Of a DNA stretch of 64,000 nucleotides, positions 45,373 through 55,710 are shown in pieces. The position numbers were made by a program, and so were the translations under genes. The stretch is from Anthostomella pinea (lineage: Eukaryota > Ascomycota > Sordariomycetes > Xylariales > Xylariaceae). The first letter of the stretch is position 1; each line of letters opens with the position of its first letter. The stretch is from contig CAUWAG010000007.1 in NCBI GenBank assembly GCA_963556695.1, forward strand, positions 1-64,000, in the 5' to 3' direction. The notes beneath the pieces were generated by a model. That model had not been told where the DNA came from, did no database searches, and saw nothing but the letters and a program-made list of their open reading frames with translations.

Positions 45373-47443
45373 ATGTTGCTGAAAGTAGCATTCTTGTCCG
45401 TGGCAGCTTTTGCCTCCTCGGTGTATGCCGCCTTTGGCTTCACCTCGTCGGGCGGGAACTACATTATCGATGCCGGCTCGGATAACCCGCTCATCCTCAC
45501 CGTCAGTGGCAGCAGCTGCGATATCACCTCGATCAAGTATTATGGCACCGAGCTTCAGAGCAGTACCAAGGGTACACAACTTTCTTCTGGTCTTGGATCC
45601 GCAACGGTGAATGTGCAGCAGATCACAGGTAGTAAGTCGAGGCGGATATGCCTTCCACTGGTGACGGCGTGTTAAGCTCTACAGGTTCAACCAACTACAT
45701 CAAAGTGACATGCACCACTTCCACTCTTACCCACTATATGGTTGTGAGGCAGGGTGATAGCACCATCTTCCTGGTACGTATGATCAGGCCCGTTCTTGTT
45801 CTTCGTAGGGTCATATTTGGGAGCAGTTCTCTATTCAGACTGTTTTGGGAGATACCCATCCGGACCTCTCCATTCTACTAAAATATTACAAGGGAACGTC
45901 ACTGACTCTTCCTTTTCAAAGGCCACGTACATATCGGCAGAACCTGACATTGGTGAACTCCGCTTCCTCGCCCGCCTGAAGTCCTCTGAGTTGCCTGAAG
46001 AGTACCCCTATGGCTTGGTGTCTACCACTGCCGGCAGCACGACGGCAGTCGAAGGTACAGATGTTTATCTCGTGGACGGCCAGACTCGCTCCAAATTCTA
46101 CTCGAGCACGAGGTTCATCGACAAGGATGCGCAATGTGTATATGGTGGTTCGGACCAGAAGCATGTCTGCATGCTGGCACCGCAGCCTGAGTCGTCGTCC
46201 GGTGGGCCATTCTTCCGCGACATCGAATCGAACAACGCTGGCGACGATACAAACTTGTACTGGTACATGAACAGCGGCCACGTCCAAACCGAGGCGTATC
46301 GGACCAACGTCCTGCATGGCCCGTACCTCATGACCTTTTCTCGTTCGGGTGTCCCGTCAATCAAGACTGCGGACACATCGTTCTTCTCGGAACTTAGCAT
46401 CACCGGTTACGTCCCCACCTCTGGGCGCGGTTATGTCTCAGGCACTGCCTCGGGTGTTGCCAGCAGCTTCCAGACCGTTGTTCACTGGTACAACTCAGCT
46501 GCCCAGTACTGGGCTATTGCGACCTCGGCCGGCGCATTCACGTCACCGGCCATGAAGCCAGGCACATACACGATGGTCCTGTACCAGGTAACTAGAGCTG
46601 TCCAAAAACTGACCATGAGCCACGCTGACATGTCGCAAGGGTGAATACAAGGTTGCCACTGCCACGGGCGTCACCATCAGTGCCGGTCAGACCACGTCCA
46701 AGAGCATCGCCAGCACCGAGACATCGCGGAATTCGCTCTGGAAGGTCGGCGAGTATGACGGCCAGCCTACTGGCTTCCTCAACGCAGACAAGTTCCTACG
46801 CATGCACCCTTCTGACACACGCATGAGTGCCTGGACTCCCGTGACCTACACGGTCGGGTCCTCTTCGATAGGCCAGTTCCCCATGGCACTCTTCCAGACC
46901 GTCAACAACCCCGTGACTATCAAGTTTACTCTCGCCTCGGCTCCGGGCGCTGCAACTCTGCGCATTGCCACGACACTGTCCTTTGCGGGGTCACGCCCCC
47001 AGGCCGTGGTCAACTCCTGGACCGGGCCTGCCCCGGCGGCTCCGACCAAGATCGACTCCCGCGGCGTTACACGTGGTGCTTATCGTGGCTATGGCGAAGT
47101 CTACGACGTCAGCGTACCAGCCGGCACCTTAGTTGCTGGATCCAACACCATCACCATCAGCTCAATCTCGGGCAGTAGTGGGACTACCTTCTTAAATCCT
47201 AACTTTGTAAAGCCAACCCCTTTTCAACCATCACTGATCTTGCAAATGCTGACACCACAATTTCGACAGATTTTCGACTGCGTTGAGCTCTTTATTAGTA
47301 AGTCTTCTAGCCGTGTCGGTACGACGACAACTGTTGCTAATCCCACAACCTTTAGCGTAACGCAGACCACCACAGCATCAAGCTCTGGGCAGGGACAATA
47401 TGCACAGTGTAGTGGCAGTGGAAAGTCCGTTTATTTGATATAG
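45373..47443 (+). CDS. PL4 rhamnogalacturonan lyase, secreted, with decayed CBM1 tail
   Basis: Five exons: 45373-45631, 45685-45773, 45922-46587, 46640-47206 and 47270-47443, phases consistent, 584 aa. Signal peptide [22 protein letters not shown]4 landmarks are [67 protein letters not shown] and [11 protein letters not shown]. The C-terminal domain ([17 protein letters not shown]) is followed by [10 protein letters not shown]. The lyase cleaves the rhamnogalacturonan I backbone of pectin by beta-elimination. After the third domain come a Ser/Thr-rich linker and [10 protein letters not shown], which begins like a CBM1 but runs into a stop. The last intron (63 nt) is in frame and stop-free. 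For intron 1 a donor three bases upstream is possible. Confidence 0.9.
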
Positions 47444-47486
47444 GCCGCGAGGATAGCTCTACTGCCAGCCGTATTACTTCCATTGT
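47393..47486 (+). pseudogene. Relic CBM1 cellulose-binding module of the PL4 gene
   Basis: The linker ends in [10 protein letters not shown], like the GQCGGxG start of CBM1. In another frame 47463-47486 encodes CQPYYFHC, matching the terminal NxYYSQC of CBM1 at about the right distance. Between them lie a stop (TAG at about 47441) and a frame change. The module therefore looks disrupted by an indel plus a stop, leaving the lyase catalytic part intact. Confidence 0.55.
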
Positions 47487-47996
47487 ACCAATGCCGTATC
47501 CCTTGCGTTTTGTCACGATTCTTTAGACTCGATTGTCGGGGTTGAAGATGATTTGAATAATTATTTGCAGTACACTGCCGTTCGGACCTGGATGGACGTT
47601 ACACTGAACCTCCTGAAGTCCCCCACACGCCTCATTCACCAAGCGAAAGCTATATGTATTAAATCTGGAATAAGCAGTCTGGAGTAAGCTTCAAGTGTGG
47701 CTCATTACATTAGACCTGCTTATTCCAGGAGCTTATTCCTTAATACGAACGTAGCGTTGACATTGAAAAGTTGACAGGAGCATGACGGACGGAGACTCAT
47801 GAGGGGTGACTGTAATTGTCCACGAGACCGGGCAATATCCTAGAAGGCTAGAACAAGGACCGCATTGCAAAATGGCAAGCAAGTAACAGGAACCCCAAAT
47901 ATGTGTGAATGATGTACCGACGATCTCTAGTCTATGCTACATTCCCAGCTCGCCCACATAGCCTGTGGACGGTTACATCACATTGGCGGATATTGA
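47444..47996. other. Intergenic holding palindromic repeat A
   Basis: Convergent spacer between the PL4 gene and the MFS relic. It contains copy A of the GGAATAAGCA family. Confidence 0.5.
47664..47806 (+). repeat. GGAATAAGCA palindromic repeat, copy A
   Basis: The head is at 47664-47741. The left arm has TGGAATAAGCAG and a second GGAGTAAGC. The right arm has CTGCTTATTCC and GCTTATTCC, forming a hairpin. About 45 bases later is the tail motif ACGGAGACTCATGAGGG (47788-47805). Non-coding. Confidence 0.75.
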
Positions 47997-48915
47997 TCAT
48001 TCTTCTTCCATGAGATAAGACCAAGCCAGCGCGGACAGGGCAACACCCACCAGATACAGCCACCAGACGAGACCAATGACTCCTTCCTTTGCCCCTACAG
48101 CAAACACGTAGCCCCCCACCGCCGGTCCAGCCGCACGAGCCAGACTGGCTAGCGTGTTGGCTGCTCCGTGAACGGTTCCCAATACTATCTTCGAAGGGGC
48201 TGCTTCGGTCAAGAGGATCACCGTGCTCGGAATAGCCATGGTGCGTGCCATGATCTGAGCGCACACGACGAAGCCCAAGAAAACCCAGCGTGCGTCTGCG
48301 TCGTGGTCGACTGCAAGCAACGACAGGTACGGGGCAGTCATATACGTGACCGGAAACAGGAAGAGCGCAATGCGGAACACCCCGCGGGTGCCGATCCGGG
48401 CTTGTAGTCGCGGGTAGATGAAGACCAAGCCCGATGTTAGCCAACACCGATATCAAGAGTCCTGCAACGATGGAGGACCTCCGTCCATGCTTGTCAGACA
48501 GTCGAGCCCAGGGCAGGCTGACGACACATTGTGCCAATGGGAAAGCTGCCACGAGAAGGCCCGAATACTCGGAGATGCGTGCCGCTGCGGTATCAGGGGA
48601 GTCGTCGTCTGATGGGGGTAGTACCGATCGCACGAGGTAGAAGATGTAGGGCAGCAGGCAGACGTTCGACAAAGGCTCGGATAGCCGACAGAGGGCGAGT
48701 ATGAAGAGCTGGTCTTTATTCGGAAGGTCGCGCCACCGCACTTGGGGTGCCTTGACTGCTGCACCTCCCAGGTCTCGACGATCCCCGCAGGCTACGGTAG
48801 TTTCCGATAGTATCGGCGCGACTCGAGCGCTGGCATCTGAAAACAACATCGGCGTTTCGTTAACGATGACTTTCTTGTAGCAATTGCACATTATTGCTGC
48901 GAATCGGCTGGCCAT
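47997..48915 (-). pseudogene. MFS transporter with internal deletion and frameshift
   Basis: From ATG 48915 the frame encodes the first part of a 12/14-TM major facilitator: LPNKDQLFILALCRLSEPL, LSDKHGRRSSIVAGLLISVL (motif A and TM3). At about 48425 similarity jumps, with a frame change, to VFIYPRLQARIGTRGVFRIAL and on through TM8-12 to YLMEEE (stop 47997). The middle third (TM4 to TM7 and the long central loop) is absent. With half a permeation path missing and the frame broken, transport is not possible. The start is uncertain, since an intron near the N-terminus could exist. Confidence 0.75.
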
Positions 48916-49774
48916 CCAGACGTATCTCGCTCCTCTCCTAGCCACTCACCATTGCCTAAGCACATGGAAGTCCCAACATCGTTGTCGACTTCCTCCCCCG
49001 TCGTGTTTCGATAGTAATATTGCCCCCTGCCCCTAATATTGATTCGGTCCCGCCCTACCGTCGGGCCGCAGTCTATCCGTGGGTTGTGTGGTTGTGTGGG
49101 AAGCTGTCGTTCCGCGCCACAAACTCATTTCCTAATACCCCCTTCGAATATGGCGTTGTCGTGAAAGAATTTACAGCGAGCCCCAAACTCCTGAGACAAG
49201 CTGTTCATTTTCTGGCATGTTCACTGACAAAAGGGGCATGCTACCCACGATGTATATAGGAAAAGCTTCCTCCGCACTCAGCTCCATTGGGGTAAATGCT
49301 TCCCATCTCCAAGCATCATTGACTTTCCACTTGCTATTGAAGGTACCATCCTATTACCCAGATTTGGCAATCTAAATGAAACGCAACAGAGCCTAGTTGC
49401 AACCTTAGCCTTAACAAGCCCTGCAAGGAATGGGGTAACTGAGCCTGGCTCACTTCTCTTTATCCGGCGGCGTCTCACCCGGGCCACCAAGAGGAGGTAG
49501 TACCTATCGCAATGTCTGGTACCATTGGTACGAATCCATTAGCCATGCTGTCTCGCGGCGCTCTACATAGGTCGTTGCAGCAGCATTGAAAAGCCAATAG
49601 TAGGGCAAGTGATAGGTCATTTCCACTAGGCCCAAGGCCTCTCCCTTTCTAGCGGTACACAGCGGTTGGTCATAAAGCGAGCGTTTATACAGGTGCAAGT
49701 TGCCAGTACAATCAGCCCCATGCCTTAAGTCTCCATCCGCGCACCTCGGGGGTTCTCTCCCTGATAGGATATAA

Positions 49775-49887
49775 AGGAATAAGCACCCTGGAATAAGCAG
49801 TCGAATTCCGGTATGTCACGCTTTATGCTTATTCCAGTGTCATTATCCCATTTTCCGATGACGGGGGTGTACGGAGACTTCAGATGG
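49775..49887 (+). repeat. GGAATAAGCA palindromic repeat, copy B
   Basis: The head is at 49775-49850. The left arm has two GGAATAAGCA motifs 14 bases apart. The right arm is ATGCTTATTCC then CATTATCCC. The tail GTGTACGGAGACTTCAGATGG is at about 49867-49887. Confidence 0.8.
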
Positions 49888-49920
49888 TTCAGTGTAATCG
49901 GAATGAGATAACCATGCTAA

Positions 49921-50100
49921 CCAGCCCTCATAAGTCTCCGTCTGGCACGCCTCTACCGTGCAGGCTTTGGATACGAATGCTATATCCATATTAATGTAAT
50001 AAGCATGCAGGAATAAGCAGCTCTGGTTCGGTAACTCGCTCACAATGCTTATTCCCGAGTCATTATCCCGTATTTCGATTACTGGGGTGTACGGATGTTC
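49921..50100 (+). repeat. GGAATAAGCA palindromic repeat, copy C
   Basis: The head is at 49994-50070 (GTAATAAGCATGCAGGAATAA; right arm AATGCTTATTCC..CATTATCCC). The tail GGTGTACGGATGTTC at 50086-50100 ends six bases from the BTB2 stop codon. A reverse-oriented tail (CCCTCATAAGTCTCCGTC) lies upstream at 49925-49942. Confidence 0.8.
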
Positions 50101-50105
50101 TGTAC

Positions 50106-51335
50106 TTAAGCTAAGCCCGATTGCTCCCTTTGGGACTCCAAGTGTTTCTTGACAGAATTCCCCAGCTCTGTGCGGTGGTTTCCGATCCATTTTCCGTCCC
50201 AAATTTGGAAAAATACCTTTCTGCACAAGTCGTGGTCTTTCTGCGTGCGTATATCGAGACGCTGACGTATGTCCCACTCCAGAAGACAGGGCCTTTTGCG
50301 ATAGGCAGACGCTCTCCGGAGAGGCCAGAGCTGAAGCTGAGACAATGACTTGAGCAAGGAACCTAGTATCAATATCGAACAGTTGCTGTCTGCGCAACGT
50401 CCTCCTTTTCTGAGTGCTTCCATTGCAGCCAGGGGATCAGCGAAGAAATCTCGTAAGGGGGGTAGGAGTGATTCGACCATCCTGATGCGAGTCTCGGGGA
50501 TCCAGCCATTCATATCTGGCTCTAACACCCCTTCGAATCTTGGTTCCTTGGGGAGGAGGTGACAAAACAAGCGCCCATCATCGTCGTAGCTTTTCGCGGC
50601 AATACGCTCAGCCAAGGCCTTGAAAAGCTTCTCATCACCCAGCTCCCAGGTAATCCACAGGCAGCGCTCCAGGAATCCAGACAGCAGGTTTCTCGTTTTC
50701 GCTTCAGCTTTCAACTCTCGGACCCATGCCTGGGCCCACGGTCTGAGCCTGTAGGTGAGGCCGTATTTGTTAGTCAAGACCTTGATCTCGTATAGCTGTT
50801 CGACTGTGATCTTGTCCGTGGCAGGGCAATGCCTGAATCGACCATGAATGAGGTGAAGGACCACGGTCATCGGCTCAGGCTTGTCTTCCGGGAGTCGAAC
50901 GGTCCATTGGCTCCCGTCGGCGGGTTTGGATTCGAGAAAGCCGCCATACAGAAGGCACTTCCAGGCTCGCGAAGCGCGGGCGAGAGCTTTCGAGCAGACC
51001 AAAAATGTTGCGGATGTCCCGTGCTTGTGGCTGTTGCCAGAGTGGTCCGATGTGGTCTTTGCTGTTGTGGGCTGTTCGACATCCTTGGGACTCATAACGC
51101 ACCTATCCTATCCAACAACGAGGTGAAGGTCACCATCTGGGTCGACAGGTATGGCTTGCATTTGGGGAGCGGGCCGATCAGGGCACCTGAACATGAATTC
51201 AAAGGCGAGGGGGGTTAGAGGAGGCATCCTGTCGTCCGGTGGGCGATAAAAGTGCATGTGTGGATATGAAATAGAATGGAAGAGTGTCGTGAGAGAGTTG
51301 CTTGGTATCCTAAGTGAAGGTGGCAGCTGTCTCAT
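50106..51335 (-). pseudogene. BTB/POZ-domain gene (BTB2) with an in-frame stop
   Basis: The downstream open frame (ATG 51095 to 50106, 329 aa) lacks the first BTB strand. Reading upstream in the same frame, a single TAG at 51108-51110 separates it from VDPDGDLHLVVG, which is exactly the first-strand motif of paralogue BTB1 (VDPDGDLCLRVG). In the alignment VG-stop-DRCVMSPKD faces VGEPRCISPQE, so a Glu codon seems to have become TAG. The rest is intact and similar to BTB1 (FLVCSKALARASRAWKCLL, WTVRLPEDKPE, WITWELGDEKLF, end SGLA). Either the gene is dead or translation re-initiates at 51095. It lies between repeat copies C and D. A TATAAA-like box is at about 51356. Confidence 0.75.
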
Positions 51336-51448
51336 GGTCCGCACCTGCCCAGGTGTTTATAAATCGGGTTTGGTGTGTTTCAAGGCAAATACATCGAACT
51401 TCACGTCTCCATACACCCCGTCCAGCAAAACCGGTAAATTTATCAAAT

Positions 51449-51572
51449 CGGAATAAGCAGTATGGAATAAGCAACGGAATATCGTATCAAACCAGAGCTG
51501 CTTATTCCTGTATGCTAATTCCAATGGTGATAGACTGGCTAACATGGCGCGTACGGACACTTATGAGGGCTG
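51449..51572 (+). repeat. GGAATAAGCA palindromic repeat, copy D
   Basis: The head is at 51449-51522 (CGGAATAAGCAG, TGGAATAAGCA; right arm CTGCTTATTCC, ATGCTAATTCC). The tail GTACGGACACTTATGAGGG is at 51551-51569. Confidence 0.8.
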
Positions 51573-52311
51573 AGCGTACCTAAGTAGGTAAGATAAGTAC
51601 TAGAGAAGTAGCTTCGACAGCATGATAGACCATGACTTCATGTTCTCAACCCAGCATATTTAGAGACCCATCGTATCGACCTTGGAATCAATTCAGCCTC
51701 TGCCGCAATCTTAAGCAAATTACCGATTGTTTCTTTGGTGGCTCACGGCTGAATACTATTCATCTTCTCCCTCAACCTCAACGCCAACATGGCTCCAGTG
51801 AAACCTTCGTCTGCTCCAGCACCGTGATAGTCTGGCACATCATGCACTCGCAGCGCGGCCTAGTCACACACCTTTCTTCCATGACTTACGAGAGCCCTAT
51901 GAAGACGTAACACACGCACGATAGGATGAACCCAGCGCCAAGCGAGCCGATGGTCTGTCTAAGGATTTCGGACAGGAGCATAACGCCACTCTGCAGCTGG
52001 CGTGCCCTTTACAGCTTGGAACCATACGGGCAGCTCAAAAGCCATCATCCTTGACTGCACCTTCGGGTTGGTCAGCGTAGACGACCACTTCTTCCAAATC
52101 GGAGGCCATAGCTTGCTTGTCCATCAGGGTCGACAACGTGTAGAAGACTCTTATTCAACTTGGCTCTAGTCATCACCAATAGTCAACAGAGTGATGCTCT
52201 CGCCCCCTTTCACGTCTGCCGTCAGCTGAAGTCGAGGCTGTCCACTGCCAAGCTGCCAAGCAGTGCCGTGTACAGGTCGACGAGATCGAGAACATGTACA
52301 CTGAACCCTCC

Positions 52312-52447
52312 AAAGTCTCCGTACATTCTGTACCTCAAAGCAATGCTTTAAACAGGGGTATTTTCGACCATGACATAAGCACTGCGGAATAAGCATAAAG
52401 AATGGGGTTTCTGGGTTTATGTGCTTATACCAGTGTGTTTATTCCAG
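52312..52447 (-). repeat. GGAATAAGCA palindromic repeat, copy E (reverse orientation)
   Basis: The head is at 52372-52447 (ACATAAGCACTGCGGAATAA; right arm ATGTGCTTATACC, GTTTATTCC). The tail appears upstream as AAAGTCTCCGTAC (52312-52324), the reverse complement of the tail in A-D, so this copy is inverted. Confidence 0.72.
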
Positions 52448-53793
52448 GATTTATAATTATTTTAAGGCGCAAAACCGAAGTGCGCGGACGGGTATTTGTG
52501 AAAGGGGACAGTACCCCTGTTGAGCTTACCAAAGACACCCGACTGACGGGGGGTGGAAGAGGAAGGCTGGCACCGTACCCCGTGAGTGGAGAGTGCTGCT
52601 GGTTCATGAAGCCCGACTCGATCAGTGAGGACAGGTTCCGGCAGGCGTGGCAATCTGTTACATGCAGGCACCTCATATTTCGGAGGTGAATCATCAAGAC
52701 CACCCAATGCTTGTTTCAAGTTGTCCTTCGTGATGAGTGCCCAGAGTGCATGAAAGCATAGTCTCATCGCAAACAAACCAGACTGACACCAATGAGCTGA
52801 GGCGGTCAACTTCTGCCGTTCGCCGTCGCGGAAGGTAGCGAGGCACCTGCAGACTACTTCGTCGTCTTGGCTGACCACGGGATCTACGACCGTTATAATC
52901 TTGGTTTGCTGTTCAACGAGCATCAACAAGTATTCCGGCCAGTTCATTCCGTGCCGTCACAGCTGTCCATGAAGCAGTTAAGCAAGTACATATTTGGCAC
53001 TGAGAGGTCGGCAGCGCATCAAGGAGCCGAAAGGAAGCTTTTGGCAAACGTGCCCGAGGGCGTGACGGCCTTTAGTCAAGTGACGGCGTCTAGATGTACA
53101 ACTAAGCCGCAGCTCCGTCAGTCTAACATCACCATAGCGACAATTGTCGAGGTGGCTGTTCGCCTCACCGTGGCATATCAACTGCAGTGCGCCGATAGCA
53201 TCATGTAGTGTGACCGGGCCGGTCGAAAGCTGCCTGTCGAAGGTATAAAACACCTCATGAGACCGACAGCGCTCTTCCTCCCGCAGCGTGTGCACGTCGA
53301 CCCCTGACCAGTCCGCGTTGGATATTCCGCCGAAATCGCAGACTTTCCAAGTCGAAATGATGTCGCACGAGCACCTTGGAGTTCCCGAACTCTGGGACTT
53401 GGGTCCCATTATTCGGCATTCTGTCGGGATGAACACCAAGGACCGCCGTAAAACCATGGGCCGTGGACTCGTTGCACTTCAGCACCATGGCGGCCCGGCG
53501 ACTATAGATGGTCCGTTCGCCTTTAGCATAACCTGCGTTGAGGATGCGGTGGACTGGTCTGTTGACTATGAGAAGCGGTTCACAGGAACAAGTGTTGTCG
53601 ATCGACAAGATTCTGGAAAGGATGGAAGCCTGTTCATCCGACTCACCGAGGTCGTTTCTAATTTAGACACCATTGTTGCCAAAGTGCTTAATTGTGATTA
53701 GCAGTATCGACCACTTAAACTCGAGCATTGCTATAAATTCAAGAACGTCACGATGCCCAGGACAATATCGTCCATGTTTACAAGCGAGTCGCA

Positions 53794-55710
53794 TCATTCG
53801 AGTCCCATCTGAAGCTCATCGCCGATCCCCCACTGATCCTGCCCCTTTTGATACCCCTGAATTTCGAGCTCCAACGCAGGCGTCAAAGTGCTCTCATCGT
53901 CATTCGACCGCAGGCTAGCCGCCTCGCTCGTCCGTCTAGTACGATGGGAGTTGCCTGTTGTGCGCCGACGTAATGAGGGACCCGGGAATCTAAACCGAGC
54001 CGATTTAGACGAGGTACTAAGCATTGAAACGTCATCATCTTCGCTCTTTGGTTTGTCCCTGTCCCTGTCCTTTTCGGGGTCCGAGGTTGATGTATCAGGG
54101 TAAGACGTCGACACTGCAGAGGAGTCCACCTTCTCGGGGGCGGATGGTGGGACTGGCCGAGGTCTTGCAGGTAACTCCGGTGGCGTAGGAGAAGGGGGCT
54201 CGGTCGGCGCCTCGACGAGCTCGGCATCACGATACCACTTCCGTCTTCGTGTGTAACGTCCCCATCCGTCACTACCCCTGCGGCCATTTTGCCACTACAG
54301 GTCATAGTCAGTATGTCTTGCTACAGTGAGTCGAGATAGGGGGCAAATCACCTTGTTGTCATAAAAGATCCACCCCATCTTGCCCGCGTCGGTGTCATAG
54401 TCGCCATCTTCCAGGTCCGGCACGCCGTCGACACGCCACCTGCTTCCCTCGACCCACCTCCATTTAGCAGGACCATCTTCAACCTCGGGCAGCTCGAAGC
54501 CATCTTTCGGTGGCACAGGGTTATTTTGCTCGTCCGTCCAGGCCGCACGTTCATAGGCAAACAGGCTGGTGGTCCACCCCAAGCCAAGCCACCGCCTCTG
54601 GTTTTCATACAAGATGAAGGTGAAGCGAACCCCTGAATCATTGGTGCCGGAGCGACTGCGCTGGAGCGCCTCGGTCAGAGCAGATGATGATACCTTGGCT
54701 GCCTGGTGCGCCTGTTTGGGCTTCCGCGCCTCGGTGGTGGGTTGGTCCTCGTTGGTGACCCCAGCTTTCGACTTTTCTGGCCTTTCGAATTGTAGTCCCG
54801 TCACCCATCTTGTTATTTTCCTCATAATGGCGCTCCGCCACAACAAAGTCCTCGAAACACGGCAGACCCTCGAATGCCACGTAAGCACCAATGTCCCAAA
54901 AACGAGCACCACCCTCTTCGTCGTGATGATACGCAAAGGTGGCAAAGTCAGGGCGACCCATATGGGCGTCACGGCGAGTATTCGTACGAACAGGGTAGTC
55001 AGGGCTGGCCGCGTGGTGGCACTGGTGGCGGTTCGCTGGGTGGACAGAAAGTCGGTCATGGCAAGAAGAGGCTCAAGCAGGATGTTGCAGCGTGTGGTGA
55101 AGACTTTGACGGTCTCGACAATCTCGTCCAGGGTCTTCTGGTGTCTCGTACTGGTGACCTCGCTCGCCATGCGCTTGTGTGCCGGGCCGGAATTCGCGGC
55201 GGCCGACCCCGTGGTGGTCTTGCTCTTTTCCTTGTTGTTGGCGACACTCGGATGCTCGGCCCAACCGCTACTAGACAGCGGACTGTATCTTCGACCGTAC
55301 ATGCCACTTATGATACCCATGACCACGACGATGGGCCCGGCGAGGCGCAGGACGACGTCGCCATACTGCACAACAGCCCAGAAGGCGACCAGCAGCAGAA
55401 AGCTCTCCCATGGATCCCCCGTGGTCCAGCTCAGCAGTCCGACCAAGCGGTTCAGCGGCAGGAGAAAGGGGTGGCTGTAGGCAAGGGCGCGTGTGATCTG
55501 TGGCGGGGTCGCAAGCAGCAAGGGGGACTTGTGATGCACCAAGATGGTGGACCTCCGTTTCGCGGCCGAGGCAGCGGTCGAGAGGTGCGCGGGCGAGAAG
55601 GTGGCGTACGTCGGGGGCGCGTAGGTGGGAGGAGGGTCGTTTGCGGCGGCGGTGGCGGCTCCGTCGACATGGCCGCCGGGGGTGGACTTTGGGGTCGACA
55701 TGTGTGTCAT
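53794..55710 (-). CDS. Peroxisomal membrane protein, Pex24/Pex28-32 type with DysF domain
   Basis: Two exons, 54352-55710 and 53794-54294 (57-nt intron, phase 0), 619 aa. The start is ATG 55710 (MTHMSTPKS; 55701 is possible). The N-terminal third has hydrophobic segments (ESFLLLVAFWAVVQYGDVVL, GPIVVVMGIISGMYG), followed by a second membrane part (ILAVTPIWVALTLPPLRII). The C-terminal DysF repeat is clear: VRFTFILYENQRRWLGLGWT, then AKWRWVEGS..GWIFYDN joined across the intron to KWQNGRRGSDGWGRYTRRRKW. These proteins sit in the peroxisomal or ER membrane and control peroxisome size, number and contact sites. The tail is disordered and Ser/Thr-rich. Confidence 0.88.

Larger units (their letters stand above)
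48916..50105. other. Intergenic with palindromic repeats B and C
   Basis: Spacer between the MFS relic and BTB2. It holds two copies of the GGAATAAGCA family at 49775-50100. Nothing else is recognised. Confidence 0.5.
51336..53793. other. Spacer with palindromic repeats D and E and unassigned ORFs
   Basis: 2.4 kb. A 161-codon ATG frame (52947-52462, minus; MNWPEYLLMLVEQQTK start) looks protein-like and ends just beyond repeat E. Two overlapping minus frames (53608-53255 and 53457-52978) and a plus frame (53288-53701, 137 codons) conflict with each other. None carries a family signature I can name. This may be a decayed gene. Confidence 0.35.

Noticed and set aside
38800..51400. A secondary-metabolite or carbohydrate-use gene cluster linking GH71, PL4 and MFS
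   Set aside because: No backbone synthase or pathway regulator is present, the MFS gene is broken, and GH71 and PL4 act on unrelated polymers (fungal wall glucan and pectin).
53255..53457. KVCDFGG motif on the minus strand suggesting a protein kinase fragment
   Set aside because: No catalytic-loop HRD or other kinase motif occurs in compatible frames, and an overlapping frame is equally open.
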